Below are positions 29,381 through 42,772 of a stretch of DNA of 64,000 bases, piece by piece. Source of the stretch: Biomphalaria glabrata (Eukaryota; Mollusca; Gastropoda; Planorbidae); the NCBI RefSeq assembly GCF_947242115.1, contig NC_074719.1, positions 43,037,349-43,101,348 of the forward strand, read 5' to 3'. The translations under genes were made by a program, and so were the position numbers. The notes under the pieces were generated by a model, which worked only from the letters and a program-made list of their open reading frames with translations, was not told the origin of the DNA and ran no database searches. How positions within the stretch are numbered: the first letter of the stretch is position 1; every line of letters starts with the position of its first letter.

Positions 29381-29439
29381 CAAGAAAGATATTTTTAAAA
29401 ATAGTTTAAAAAACACAGCTTATATAAAAAATAAAAAAA

Positions 29440-29660
29440 CAAAAACAAACAGATTATATTAAGTGTAATTTTATCAATTAGTTTGGGTCATAGTACAATG
29501 TATGCAAGACATACTAAATCTGTTCGATTAGAAATATTTTTACCGATTGATTTTGTCTAGCTTTTAGCTTTCTCATTGCGCTATGATCCTATCACTTATC
29601 TGGACCAGTTGTGAAAGGGGGAGGGAAGAAGGGGGGTATCTTGGTGAATGTTTACACTGT
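29440..29660 (+). repeat. Family P repeat, left part
   Basis: ATTATATTAAGTGTAATTTT, TTCGATTAGAAATATTTTTA and CATTGCGCTATGATCCTATC follow the family order. It ends near GTATCTTGGTGAATGTTTAC. Confidence 0.6.
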
Positions 29661-29805
29661 CGTTGTTTAAATTAAATACGGGCATGCTTTTAGACAGGTA
29701 GCCTATTACTAAAAATTAGTGGATGTTTTATTAAAAATTTAGAAAAAATCTTGCACTGGGTGCTCCTTTCACTTAAATCCGACCCTTATATATATATATA
29801 TATAT

Positions 29806-30034
29806 TGTTATGACTTTGCCATGCGCACCACCATCCAGGCTAGTGCAGAGATGCGCACTTCTAGTAACCAGACTAGAACAGGATGTTGACATGCAGAGTC
29901 TAACGATTTCCGCCCAAGTCTAGAGCCAATATGGAGATGCTGTGCTCAAGGCAGATGACCCCTATGTGTTTGTCATGTCTCCGTGTAAATAAACGTTTAT
30001 GTCCTCGTTGAGTTGCCTCACTTCAGTTATTACA
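29806..30034 (+). mobile_element. Solo LTR, short retrotransposon fossil
   Basis: A 229-bp segment beginning TGTTATGACTTTGCC and ending TTCAGTTATTACA, with a polyadenylation-type AATAAA near 29988, is bracketed by TA tracts. TG...CA termini, size and the AATAAA position fit a small LTR of the Ty3 type. No internal region or second LTR is in the window. Confidence 0.6.
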
Positions 30035-30074
<40 letters not shown>

Positions 30075-30113
30075 ATGTGTGTGTGTATGTGTGTGTGTGC
30101 GTATGTGTGTGTG
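30035..30113. repeat. (TA)n(TG)n microsatellite
   Basis: About nine TA units, then some thirty TG units with few interruptions. A second such tract lies at 30480-30567. Confidence 0.9.
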
Positions 30114-30569
30114 TAACAACTACGATCTACTTAATTGTTCTAGAATGTGTCTCGCTTTGAAGTCAAGGCGAGGTGTAACTGTATCTCCAACAGTTAAAAC
30201 GCTATCATTAAGTTTTACGAAGACAGGTTAGCTTTGTAAATAACAAGGTTGCTAGGAGTGTACTCTCTTATATTTCTTGGAGATATTAATTATGAGCGTT
30301 CACCAACTGTATCAAGTAGTCTAGCTTGATATTCAGCTAAAGTAATCAGCAGATACTAGTATTTTTTTCTTACAAATCTATAATTAATTTCAGCTTACAC
30401 ACTCCAGTCCTTGAATCCATTTTTTACCTTTTCGTCCTTTGATTTAGATGAAATGATAATCCCTATAATCTGTGAACGTATGTGTGTGTATGTATATATA
30501 TGTATGTGTATATATATATATATATATATATGTATATGGGTTAGGGTGTGTATGTGTGTGTGTGTGCTT

Positions 30570-31330
30570 ATCGCGAAAGGACGAAAAAAATTCGTATCAG
30601 ATTTTTTTTTTCTTTTAAAGGCTGACATTTTTAACCCTAAAATTATCCACATTATCAATCGTGTATGTTTGAAAAATACATAAATTGAAGTTTGCTCGGT
30701 AAAAACAAAACAACAACAAATAAATAAGTCAACTAAACTTCATATTGAAAGATCACTGTTGCCAACTATCGAATACGAATTTTAATATTATCCAAGCCAA
30801 AAAGCTAAGGGATTTAATGCTTTAAAGTGAGCAAAAAGTATTGTAAGCCTTTTGCAATTAATAGCTTATCATCAGTTCCTAAACTCTTTACATAACATGT
30901 ATAAAAAAAAAAGATCCATCACGAGATCCATTAGGACAGATAGCGCTAACGAAGTAATAGTTTGAAAAAAAAAACATACGTATAAACAAAAGACATTTAA
31001 AAGTTTATTAATATTTACTGTTGTGGCAGAGCCTGCTTGTTCTTCATGCAGTTCATTTATTACTTCATTTTCAGATAAAATTCAGCTTGAACTAATTCTG
31101 AATATTATAAAACTAAAGTTCGTTCGAAAACGTACATTCCCATTTTGAAAAAAAAAAAGATAAAAAGTTAGCAAATAGTCCACATCTGACTAAATTATTG
31201 CCTTGCTGTTTGGCCATAAAAGTATTTTAGATTTGATATATTTCACTACGTTAAAAGAAGACTTTTTTTCCTCAACCCATTCGAAAGCATTGCAATAAAC
31301 AATCGAAGTTTGTATTTGACCACATTGTAC
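30570..31330. other. AT-rich 5' flank of the second GPCR
   Basis: No coding seen. Directly before the receptor start is CATTGTACTCTAG then CTATG, a possible 3' splice site. Confidence 0.45.
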
Positions 31331-31337
31331 TCTAGCT

Positions 31338-32393
31338 ATGTTAACTTTGGAAGTGAATTTCTCACAGCATGTCATCGATGATCCCAAGTACATCTCTGAC
31401 GAGAAAATGACCACTTTTATTATTGTGGTCGACATCTTGGTGTTAGGTGTTTTTTCAGTGACGGGAATCGTCTCCAACATCATCAACATGATCATCTTCG
31501 TCAAGCAGGTTCTCAAAGACAGCATGACGGTGGGGCTCTTCTCTTTGGCTTTCACAGATTTCTCCATCGCGACCTTGGAACTGACCTTCTCCTGCACCTA
31601 CCTGGCCAGTGTGATATGTCCGTGGAGCTCAGTGGACTTCTGGGCTCTTAACAATATCACTTTGACCTGGAGTATTTGTGCTCTTTACTTGACTTCCTGT
31701 TGGATAACGGCCATCATATCACTGGAGAGATGCTTCTGTGTCGTGTACCCATTTAGTGTTAAGCAAATATTCACCAGGGGGCGCTGCGTGTTGTTAATAA
31801 TTGTCGTTTACACCTTACACATCTCAGCTGTACTTCCGGTTTACTTGGTAGAAAAGATGGAATGGCTACCTTTCGACTTCCAAGCTAACAATGGCTCCGT
31901 GACGTCCATTCAACAAAGGTGGATCTATTCCATAGCTTTCTCAGAATCTACACAAGAACTGGACATCATCATGGACATCACCGCTGGCTTGTTTCTGTTT
32001 ATAACACCACAGCTAATTGTTCTGGTTTGTTCTGTTTGGATGGCGATCGCTCTAAAACTTTCCTCCACAGTTCGAGCTCGGAAAGACGGGGACGACCACG
32101 CAGCGTTAAAATCTAGCACAAAATATTCCAATTTAACAAGACAGGAGAAAAAGCTGATTAAGATGGTCCTATTTGTGGATGTTCTACAGTTGGCATGTAA
32201 CGTCCCTAGAATAACTGTGATCATATACTATCATGTTGTGTTTCCGGGACTGGACATGGCCCTAGTGAAGAACTTTAGCACCATCCTATGGACATGCGCA
32301 TTGGTCATAAACACGATTTCGTGCTTCAGTAATTCTTTGGGATATTATTTCTTAAACTCTCTGTATAGAAACATGTTTAGAAATTTGTTTTAA
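31338..32393 (+). CDS. Class A GPCR, chemosensory-receptor-like (paralog 1 of pair)
   Basis: A 351-codon intronless ORF. Seven hydrophobic segments lie at about 26-54, 63-92, 108-137, 150-171, 208-238, 272-298 and 311-339, followed by a short amphipathic tail ending RNMFRNLF. TM3 ends SLERCFCVVYPFSVK (ERC in place of DRY). TM7 has SNSLGYYFLN in place of NPxxY. N106 and N185 are glycosylation sequons in extracellular loops. The start is supported by alignment with the paralog at 42773-43825 (MLTL shared); identity is about 79% over the whole length by eye count, with extracellular loop 1 (SVICPWSSVDFWALNNITLT) identical. The short N terminus and TM layout suit small-molecule sensing. CTCTAG two bases before ATG could be a splice acceptor for a 5' UTR intron. 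A SINE starts about 11 bp after the stop. Ligand unknown. Confidence 0.93.
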   Translation: MLTLEVNFSQHVIDDPKYISDEKMTTFIIVVDILVLGVFSVTGIVSNIINMIIFVKQVLKDSMTVGLFSLAFTDFSIATLELTFSCTYLASVICPWSSVDFWALNNITLTWSICALYLTSCWITAIISLERCFCVVYPFSVKQIFTRGRCVLLIIVVYTLHISAVLPVYLVEKMEWLPFDFQANNGSVTSIQQRWIYSIAFSESTQELDIIMDITAGLFLFITPQLIVLVCSVWMAIALKLSSTVRARKDGDDHAALKSSTKYSNLTRQEKKLIKMVLFVDVLQLACNVPRITVIIYYHVVFPGLDMALVKNFSTILWTCALVINTISCFSNSLGYYFLNSLYRNMFRNLF

Positions 32394-32403
32394 GGTCTGT
32401 CGG

Positions 32404-32692
32404 AGGAGTGGTGGCTGAGTGGTAAATCGCTTGGCTTCCAAACCGAAGGGTCGCGAGTTGGAACCCTGGTGAAGACTGACATTTTTTTAAATTTTGGGAT
32501 CTTTATGGCGCCTTTGAGTCCACCCAGCCCTATTGGGTACATGACATAAGTTCATAAGGGAAAAAAGGTAAGGGCGGTTGGTAGTTGTGCTGGCTACATG
32601 GCACCCTCGCTAACCGTGAGTAACAGAAACGGGTGACCTTTGAATCAATTGCCCCATAGATGGCAAGGTCTGAATGGGAAAGTCTACTTTTA
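32404..32692 (+). mobile_element. SINE family 1 in the 3' flank of the second GPCR
   Basis: Near full length: head GGAGGAGTGGTGGCTGAGTG, GAGTTGGAACCC, body TTTTGGGATCTTTATGGCGC, GGTTGGTAGTTGTGCTGGCT, tail ATAGATGGCAAGGTCTGAAT. Beginning eleven bases after the stop codon, it probably forms part of the mRNA 3' UTR. Confidence 0.85.
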
Positions 32693-33059
32693 AAACAATA
32701 TTTTATAGAAGTATATATTATAAAAACATCATGACATGTTTTTTTTTTCTAAAATCAGATTTTGTTGTCATTAATCTAAGCGTGCAAACATTTTCTGCCC
32801 TCGTTGTGTTCTTTTCTACCATTTTAGCACTTTTCACTCCAAGTGGGCCAACCTTTTGTTTAATTTACAGTCAAGCTCTTTGCCACAAAACGAAAGTTTG
32901 TAGTGATTCCCATGTTCGTGTACTTATCCGTATAATTATATTTAATAAATAATGATTTATGTAGCGGCCAATAGTGTTAACAAACATTAGGTTAAAGGCG
33001 CTAGGAGACTATATCAAACTAACAAAAGCAGTAGACACATTGACAATACAAACAAGCAA

Positions 33060-33900
33060 TAGAAAAATGCGAAAATAATATACACTTTGCTTATCTAAGG
33101 GAAATAATTATAATTTCTGCCATTTACTGAAAATTACAAGGTTTTGTCCTCTTTCTGTTATGTAAAAGAATAATTAATTAATTAGTATAAATAATTAACT
33201 AAGTGGTTAATTTTTGAATCGGTTCGTGTATTGTTATCAACTATGAATAATTACGTCTCAAGAGGTGATAGGGGGATTGAGTCCATAAATCACATCTCTT
33301 ATTAAGTAGCATTAATTTTCCTTATTTCGATATCGAAGAAAATAATTAATCACTAATATAATTCAATAACTAATTGGTTAATTATGTTTTATCTTATCTT
33401 ATCTTATATAATGCAGACGTTACTTCAAAAAAGAAGATGATTACGTCCTACGCGTCATGCATTCAGTCATGTATATTAACCAATTACTTAAATTCTGCCA
33501 ATTCACTGGTTTTCCTGGCTGACTCAGGCAACCCATTCCATGCTCTAATAGCACTAGGGAAGAAGGAGTATTTGTACAAATTTGTCCTAGCATATGGGAC
33601 GAGGAATGTGTCTCTATCTTTGTGTCTTTCTGAGTATTTTATTAAATTTTGTTTTTGTATTTGAAGATTATGGTTCAGTGTTTTATGTATAATTGTTACT
33701 TTACTTTTAAGTCTTCAGTCTTCTGTCCTGAAGGCTTTCTAAATTTAGTGTTTTATTGGTTCATGTCTTGTCAGGTTCTATGAATAATTTGTGCAAAGTT
33801 TTAACTTGATCCCAGAATGTGAAATGGGTGAAAAAAATGTTCAAACTTTTAACCCGAGAGACAGGAAGAGAAAAGTTAGTATAAGCTTTTTTAAAAGTAT
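33060..33900 (+). repeat. Family P repeat interrupted by LINE family T
   Basis: Family P landmarks at 33080-33388 (AATAATTAATTAATTAG, CTAATTGGTTAATTATG) resume at 33750 (GGTTCATGTCTTGTCAGGTT, TTAACTTGATCCCAGAATGT) and end ATAAGCTTTTTT near 33890. The LINE copy at 33390-33750 sits between. Confidence 0.6.
33390..33750 (-). mobile_element. LINE family T, nested copy
   Basis: The TTATC tail lies at the left, then CAGACGTTACTTC, and the reversed ORF2 end (FFPSAIRAWNGLPES) up to about 33750. It is inserted in a family P element. Confidence 0.8.
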
Positions 33901-34070
33901 CTTAATAACTTCTGAACAGGTAAGTCTTGATTCTCCCCTAATCGTCTGAGCTCATGTGGAAGCAATATATCAGCTCCCTTTATTAAGAGAAAAGCAAAAT
34001 TACAATGTTTGGTAGTTGTCTTTACAATTGCAAACAACTATAAATTCTCATGTGAACTAATCATTTAAGG

Positions 34071-36247
<2,177 letters not shown>

Positions 36248-36598
36248 ATTTAAGGGCATCTGCGATTGTTTTTCAAATTAAATTATTAACATATTTGAAG
36301 TCTGCGTTAAAAGTTGTAATATTCTACCATTTTTCAATTAATATGCTCAGAAACATTTATATTTGATAAATTAGACAATAAATTCTTCACATCTTAAAAA
36401 AAAAAGGGGGGGATGTTAAAAGTTTTTGTTTCCTCACGTCACGTCCCTTAGATCTAAAACAGATGCGAGGCTACGGTATCTTCCAAAAAGGTCGTGAAGA
36501 CTTCGATCAGTTCTTTTCAGCAGTGACTGCTTGGCGTAGTCCACATCCTCTGGTGGTTTCACACAACTATCTAGATCTAGACTTTTAACTCTTTCTCT

Positions 36599-36661
36599 CC
36601 GTAATTATTTACCGCATTCTGGTGGAATCAACGTTGGTATCGTCAGTTAGGAAAGAAAGAG
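36599..36661. mobile_element. Very short piggyBac-like MITE with TTAA on both sides
   Basis: TTAA at 36595-36598 and 36662-36665 flank CTCTTTCTCTCCG...GGAAAGAAAGAG, inverted repeats of about 12 bp with one or two mismatches. At 63 bp it is an internally deleted version of the 21936-22177 element. Confidence 0.7.
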
Positions 36662-36665
36662 TTAA

Positions 36666-37270
36666 TTTTAACTTAATCTTTGTTCCCCCCCCCCCCCCTT
36701 AAAAGAATAAGGCTGAGTGTCAGACTGATTTTAACAACCACGTTAGATATACATACATATGTAGGACAAACATTGTGTATGAAATCAACATATTTAACAT
36801 CACACAGAAACTCGGTGAATATCTGATTGATTTGGATGATCAAAACATTACGTCAGAAAAAAAACAACATCAAAATAAATAAAAAAAATATGCATTATCT
36901 GTAAATCAAAGCACATCAAAAATTGTCAAAACCATCGATGTTTCCATTTAACAGCACTTACAAGTTCCCGTCTCTTGATGTCATTCTATAGTCTATCGGG
37001 GATATTCAAAGTTAAACACAGCTAAACTGCAGTTGAAATATTCTAACCATATAATTCATTAAGAGAAAAAAAAAAGAAGATAAAACAATAGGAAGTAACG
37101 TGGTGGCGATTTAATGGAACAAGAACTTGAAAGAAATGAAAAGAAAAAGATTGAAAGATATTTTGAAAATTGAAAAACCACAATGTCAAGTACGCCACAT
37201 TGAAAGAAGACTGTTGCCAACTAAAGAATAAACACTATTTTGTGCTACAAGGAAAAAATGCGTTTGTTTA
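36666..37270. other. AT-rich spacer
   Basis: C11 run near 36686-36697. No gene or bounded element found. Confidence 0.45.
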
Positions 37271-37271
37271 A

Positions 37272-37452
37272 ATGTTTGTAAAATGTTTGACATGTTTCGG
37301 ATGTTCCTTCAGAGTTGAAGATAGTTTACTTCCTAGTCCTAACCTCCCGCAGGACGACGGGGGATGGGAGCGGGTAGGGTTTGAACCCGGGACCATCGAT
37401 AAATCAAAATGACAGTCCAGCGCGCAAACCACACTATTAGGCAGCCATCCAT
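37272..37452 (-). mobile_element. SINE family 2, best copy
   Basis: On the minus strand: head TGGCTGCCTAATAGTGTGGT, then GCGCGCTGGACTGTCATTTT, B box GGGTTCAAACCC, body CGTCCTGCGGGAGGTTAGGA and tail ACATTTTACAAACATTTA. A/B box spacing fits a tRNA-derived Pol III promoter. Confidence 0.8.
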
Positions 37453-37627
37453 TGTACTGAAAGTGCAAAAAATTACATTGCTTATTAAATAATTCCCGTA
37501 ATATTATTTCGCTATTCTATATACTGGATACACTAGAAAGCTTGCTGTTCATGGATTTGGTTGCATGTTTGTAAACCTCGAATGTTCCTTTCCCATCCGA
37601 AGACGGATCAACAACATATATTTATAG

Positions 37628-37905
37628 TACCATATTGTATTGTACTATATTGTATTGTACCATATTGTATTGTACCATATTGTATTGTACTATATTGTAT
37701 TGTACCATATTGTATTGTACCGTATTGTATTGTATTGTACCATTTTGTATTGTACCATTTTTGTATTGTACCATATTGTATTGTACCATATTGTATTGTA
37801 CCGTATTGTATTGTACCATATTGTATTGTACCATTTTGTATTGTACCATATTGTATTGTACCATATTGTATTGAACCATTTTTGTATTGTACCTTTTTGT
37901 ATTGT
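37628..37905. repeat. 15-bp minisatellite (ACCATATTGTATTGT)n
   Basis: About eighteen units with C/T and T/TT variation. Because 15 is divisible by 3, all frames stay open on both strands. The resulting YCIVLYCIVP and IQYGTIQY frames are artefacts. Confidence 0.95.
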
Positions 37906-37929
37906 ACCTTAAAAAAAACAACCAACCCC

Positions 37930-38341
37930 CACAATGAATGTTAAGCAATATCAACACTAGACTATTATGTTTATGAAATATTTCTCAGACGAAGTGATAC
38001 CTCTTTGTCAAAAAAAAAAAAAAAGGAAAATGAATTTACATGTGAAACTCCATGTCATATCTGTACCGGCAAAAAACTAACAAAAAAACATCACTAAATA
38101 TTATCGGTTAGATACAAAATTCAGTTTTTTTTTCATCCAATTTAGCAAGTTATATAATTAAACCCTCCACCAACTTCTACTTTATGTTCAAATAGTATTG
38201 TAAACTAAACATTTATATTTTGTTATTTAACAAAAAATAAAATGAAATAAAAATGAAGCAGTATTTGGGTCAAAACCACGATATCCGCGATGTTAAATCA
38301 ACTTAGCTATCCAGCCATACACCTTGAAATAAGTTTTTGAC
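37930..38341. other. AT-rich spacer
   Basis: Nothing recognised. Confidence 0.45.
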
Positions 38342-38872
38342 GTACGTTTTGACCACATTCTTTTTATCTTTTGACCAGATTCCTTTAATCTTTTGACCAG
38401 ATTCCTTTAATCTTTTGACCAGATGCCTTTAATCTTTTGACCAGATTCCTTTAATCTTTTGACCAGATTCCTTTAATCTTTTGACCAGATGCCTTTAATC
38501 TTTTGATCACATCACATTCCTTTAATCTTTTGACCAGATTCCTTATATCTTTTGACCACATTCCTTCCATCTTTTGACCACATTCCTTTAATCTTTTGAC
38601 CAGATTCCTTTAATCTTTTGACCAGATGCCTTTAATCTTTTGACCAGATTCCTTTAATCTTTTGACCAGATTCCTTTAATCTTTTGACCAGATGCCTTTA
38701 ATCTTTTGATCACATCACATTCCTTTAATCTTTTGACCAGATTCCTTATATCTTTTGACCACATTCCTTCCATCTTTTGACCACATTCCTTTAATCTTTT
38801 GACCACATTCCTTTAATCTTTTGACCAGATTCCTTTAATCTTTTGACCAGATTCCTTCCATCTTTTGAAAAC
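38342..38872. repeat. 22-bp tandem array with 203-bp higher-order period
   Basis: Monomer CCTTTAATCTTTTGACCAGATT is repeated about 24 times. Variant monomers recur in fixed order. The insertion-bearing variant GATCACATCACATTCC begins at 38505 and 38708, followed each time by TTATATC and TTCCATC variants. A 9-monomer block was therefore duplicated after the array had diverged. Confidence 0.9.
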
Positions 38873-39344
38873 ATTCTTTCCACACAAACTGTCTTTGTAA
38901 CCTTGTTATTTCTGGGTTTCCTTTAAATTCTACAAGAGCAGAACTATTCAATTTTTCTCTTAATAGAAAGCGACTTAAAAAAAAAAAAAAACTTGAGATA
39001 CAAACTGATGTAAATTTTACTAAAAGAATTAACATTAAAAATGGACGAATGAAAACAATGGTGTTCACTAACGATTAAACTGCTTGCTGTTATTTCACTA
39101 CTGTCTAAAGGAAAAAGTTTTGTTTTTTTAAATATTTTGTTGTCTTTAAGAAGTACAAATCAAAAAGACCCCAGAAATTAAAAAAAAAAATAACGCACTA
39201 TGATTTCGGGTGAGATTTTTAACACTGGAAGAGGAAAAAGAAAAAGTCAAGTGTAGGAAAGTGTTTTTGACAAATAGTATTCAAACTCAGATGCTGCTAA
39301 GTTTCCACAGTCTCTTGCAGGCTACGCCCAGGAAGCAGGCAAAA

Positions 39345-39527
39345 CTTTTCACCAAAGAGTAAAAATGTTTTCCATGTTTCGGATGTTCCTTCAGACTTGA
39401 AGATGATTTACTTCCTAGTCCAAACCTCCCGCAGGACGACGGGGGATGGCAACAGGCAGGGTATGAACCCGGGATCATCGAGATGACCGAAAGACATCCA
39501 GCGCTCATACCACATATTGAGTCATGA
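39345..39527 (-). mobile_element. SINE family 2
   Basis: Tail TTTCGGATGTTCCTTCAGAC (reverse sense), body CCTCCCGCAGGACGACGGGG, B-box region ATGAACCCGGG. Nearly complete. Confidence 0.75.
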
Positions 39528-39539
39528 GATACCCTCTAA

Positions 39540-39690
39540 CATCGACTTTTAGCCGCTGGACGTTTTGCCTCTGGACGTTCTCGCGCAAGAACAAGCGCCA
39601 AAACAGCCTGCGCCAAAAATCGCGACGTCATAAAAATACCACTGCGTCGAAACAGCGTCGCCAAAACATCCTGTTTGGCATACAGTTCAG
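39540..39690. repeat. Degenerate GC-rich minisatellite
   Basis: Loose repeats of GCCAAAACAGC/GGACGTTTTGCC. In motif it resembles the array at 60900-61165. Confidence 0.45.
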
Positions 39691-39889
39691 AGTGGCAACC
39701 TAAATCCAATAACAAATACATTTATTCAAACAGATTAAAGTTTTTGTTTATATGTGTAGCTTTCCATTTAAAAATGAAGCAGATAAAAATAAGCACACAT
39801 GTATAGATTTTAGAGGAGGGAATAGTATCCGAGGTGCCTGATAGAGACGATTTCAAGACCAGCTAGGCTGCAAGCTTGCTTTGACTGAC

Positions 39890-40312
39890 ATCAAACATCG
39901 GACAGCAAATGACTTTCGAAAGAGACAAAGAGGAGTGGCTCAACCAATTGGCAACAGGAAAGACTGGCAGAGCCATGTACAAAGAAATGAACATGCCTAA
40001 CAAACTGGACAGCATTAACTTCCTCCCCCACAAAGAGCAATCTACAATCTTCCAACTAAGGACAGGATACACACCTGTGTTAAATTACCATCTCAATAAA
40101 ATAAATCCCACACAACTTCCCTTTTGTAGACACTGCGCCCTCCCTCATGAAACCTTAAACCATATCCTCTTTGAATGCCCCTCCCTAATTCACCTTAGGC
40201 AGACCCTACTTCCACTACAGCCCAACATAACCAACACCCTGCACGGCAGTGCTGAAAAACTGAAGAAAACAGCTCACAGCTCAGCACCATAAAGCTGGTT
40301 AGAAGAAGAAAA
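39890..40312 (+). mobile_element. I/Nimbus-like LINE C terminus with zinc-knuckle motif
   Basis: A 127-codon open stretch encodes KEEWLNQLATGKTGRAMYKE, then FQLRTGYTPVLNYHLNKINP, then CRHCALPHETLNHILFECP. The TGYxxLNxxLxKI...C..C...ET..H.L..CP pattern follows RNase H in I/Jockey-group LINEs. Nimbus from Biomphalaria is a described member. The copy is 5'-truncated. Homologs here are at 9255-9530 (-) and, more distantly, 58425-58690. Confidence 0.85.
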
Positions 40313-40327
40313 AAGCCGCGCAATAAA

Positions 40328-40612
40328 CACTTATCTTATCTTATCTTATCTTATACAATACAGACGTTACTTCAAAAAAGAAGATAATTACGTCCTACGC
40401 GTCATACATTTAGTCATGCATATTAACCAATGACATAAATTCTGCCAAGTCACTGGTTTTCCTGGCTAGTTCAGGCAACCCATTCCATGCTCTAATAGTA
40501 CTAGGGAAGAAGGAGTATTTGTACAAATTTTTCCTAGCATATGGGACGAGGAATGTGCCTTTATCTTTGTGTCTTTCAGAGTATTTTAATTAAATTTTGT
40601 TTTTGTATTTGA
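40328..40612 (-). mobile_element. LINE family T
   Basis: Left tail (TTATC)n followed by CAGACGTTACTTCAAAAAAG and reversed ORF2 end up to TTTGTATTTGAAG. It abuts the I-like LINE fragment on its left. Confidence 0.85.
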
Positions 40613-40700
40613 AGTCTTCTTTGGGAGTGGCAAAATATATAGATCACAACTAGGACTAGCCACAAGAAATACTGGACTAATCTTTGAAGATAGTAAATTG
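40613..40700 (+). mobile_element. LINE family Z end, degenerate
   Basis: GGGAGTGGCAAAATATATAG and CTAGCCACAAGAAATACTGG parallel the finger-encoding end at 4820-4865. Confidence 0.45.
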
Positions 40701-40721
40701 GCATTTCAACATGGCACTACA

Positions 40722-41181
40722 CAGGTCCGGATTTAAGGAACGACAGGCGAGGCTACAGCCCCGGGGTATCCACAAGAAAGGGGCCTCCACAAAAGAGATC
40801 AAAACAGTTCCAAATTTCGACGGGTCAAAACATTTGCCCCATATTTACAGCTGGCAATAATGTTGTGGTCGTGATGAAGAAGTGAACGCTTGTAGCATGC
40901 CCGAAAAAAGTAAATACAGCTCCGGATTTACGACAGTGCATCTACCAATGGCCTTACCCTCCACAAACTCAAAATTATGCACATTTTAAAAACTAAAATA
41001 TCACATATTAAATATTTTTTTTAAAAGGAAAGACAATAAGAGATTAAATATTGTATACCGGTATTTAAATCCTCTAAAAGATAACATGCTTTTAGATATA
41101 AGTAATTTTTATTCATAAGTGGATCTTTATTAAAGCTTTTGAAACATTGTAGGGGCCTCCACATATTTGAATCCGGCCCTG
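40722..41181. mobile_element. Non-autonomous hAT element, 460 bp
   Basis: Ends CAGGTCCGGATTTAAGG and TTTGAATCCGGCCCTG are inverted repeats. Duplications GCACTACA (40714-40721) and GCATTACA (41182-41189) differ at one base. Inner ends carry CTCCACA/GGGGCCTCCACA. No transposase. Confidence 0.82.
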
Positions 41182-41304
41182 GCATTACAAAGAAAATCTT
41201 TCTCACCCTCTTCGCCAAACAAAAGTAATTGTTAATGAGTTTATCTCGTTTTGAAAACAAAGTAGATACAAATACATTTAAAGCAAAACTATAAAATAGA
41301 CATA

Positions 41305-41385
41305 ATATATATGCGGCTCCCGGTATTAGTAAAGTTTTTCAAAAGCGGCCCTCTTTAGAAATTCTTAGCCCTCTTCTGTGTATCG
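41305..41385. mobile_element. hAT right-end fragment
   Basis: ATATATGCGGCTCCCGGTAT, AAAAGCGGCCCTCTTTAGAA parallel the right end of the 2.2 kb hAT at 36175-36247. The other end is not visible. Confidence 0.5.
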
Positions 41386-42234
41386 CATATGTGTTTATCT
41401 CGTACCTAAAACAAAGCTTAACTATAGTTATAACATATCAAACGGTATCATTATTTAAAGACAGAGTAGCGACAGTAGTTATGATATCTGTTATTGTGAT
41501 TGTTGTCTAATAATTATTTAACAATCTAATTATCATCGTTTACCAACTTTACACAATCTGTATTTTTAATATGTGGTTGAAAAGTATATTTTAATTAATG
41601 ATGTAAATTAATATTACAGTACTCGTAGATGATTGAACAATCAATGTGTTTGGCTGAATCAAAGCTAGCAAACTTACTATTGGATATTTGCTATGAAGTC
41701 AGATATATTGTTTAGGTTGATAATTACATATTTGTGGAATTTGATAGTAGGCTACATATGCCGTCAGAACCTAATGTTTGCCAGTTTTTCATGACTTACT
41801 AGCTGTCTTTTGTTTGAGCTTTATAATTGTTATAATTTCACACAAATATTGAACTATTTTATTATATTCAGGTTTTAAAATGCACCAATGTTACAAAATA
41901 TATTTGGCAACTAAGATTACATATTATTCATCAAGCTGATACTCAAAAAATGTAAATCTTTCAAATCAAATGAAAGTAATGTTTATGTGTATACTACTAA
42001 TTCTGACTCATGTACTTAAAATGTTTAAACTATGAAAATGACTCATACCGAGAGTGATGACGAAACCGATCAACTTAGTTCTTGAATATAGTTTGATGAA
42101 GAATAAATAATTTTGAATACCAAAGAAATCGTGGTTAAAAAATATTGTTAGCTGTCCAATTGTTAAGGCCATTACACATTTTCCTTTTCATTTGAGTAGG
42201 TCACTATAGTTACAACATTGAAAGAAAAATTTTC
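41386..42234. other. AT-rich spacer
   Basis: No coding, no bounded repeats noticed. Confidence 0.45.
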
Positions 42235-42764
42235 CTCTCTTCATTCGAATCATTACTGAATAAAATTCTAGGTTTGTACTTTATGGTAATACTTCACTGG
42301 CACAAAGACATAGACTAAATAGAATAGTTAAAAAACATCGGGTCACTCGAACACAGCTACTATCTCTTAAAGAACTTTTTCATTATAGATGCCTTACCAA
42401 ATCACTCACGATTCTTGAAGACAACCTGCACCCATTAAATCACTGTTACATCAGATCTGAACGAAGTGGTCGTTTCCTTTTCATTAGGACTAAAACAGAA
42501 AGATTTAAAAACTGCTCCATCCCACTTTCGGTCAGAGTGTTACAAAGTCATCTTTCGTCATCGAGAAGTACATAGAAGTCTAATTCATTAAGCACTGGCT
42601 GTGAGTGTGTATAACTTTCGTGTGTTGTTCGTATTTGCATCTATATTGTTATTGTTACAGTAGTTACGCTGAGGTGGTAAATTGTAGTCAAACTGAATTT
42701 CCATTTGGTTGGAACTATAAAACTTTTCTTCTTATCTTATCTTCTTATCTTATATCACATAGCA
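42235..42764 (+). mobile_element. L2-like LINE 3' end abutting the third GPCR
   Basis: One frame reads LYGNTSLAQRHRLNRIVKKH, then LLSLKELFHYRCLTKSLTIL, then SGRFLFIRTKTERFKNCSIP and LSVRVLQ before a stop near 42580. LNRIV..., HP.NH, SGR...R+RT.R+.NS..P.A+R.L is the normal C terminus of L2-type ORF2. The 3' UTR has AACTGAATTTCCATTTGG and ends in TCTTATCTTATC about 10-15 bp before the receptor ATG. Confidence 0.78.
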
Positions 42765-42772
42765 GTCTAGCA

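Noticed and set aside
37561-37957. Repeat proteins YCIVLYCIVP and IQYGTIQY
   Set aside because: 15-bp minisatellite read in several frames on both strands.
42605-42772. N-terminal extension of the third GPCR
   Set aside because: No ATG in it, it lies in LINE 3' UTR, and the paralog begins at the downstream MLTL.
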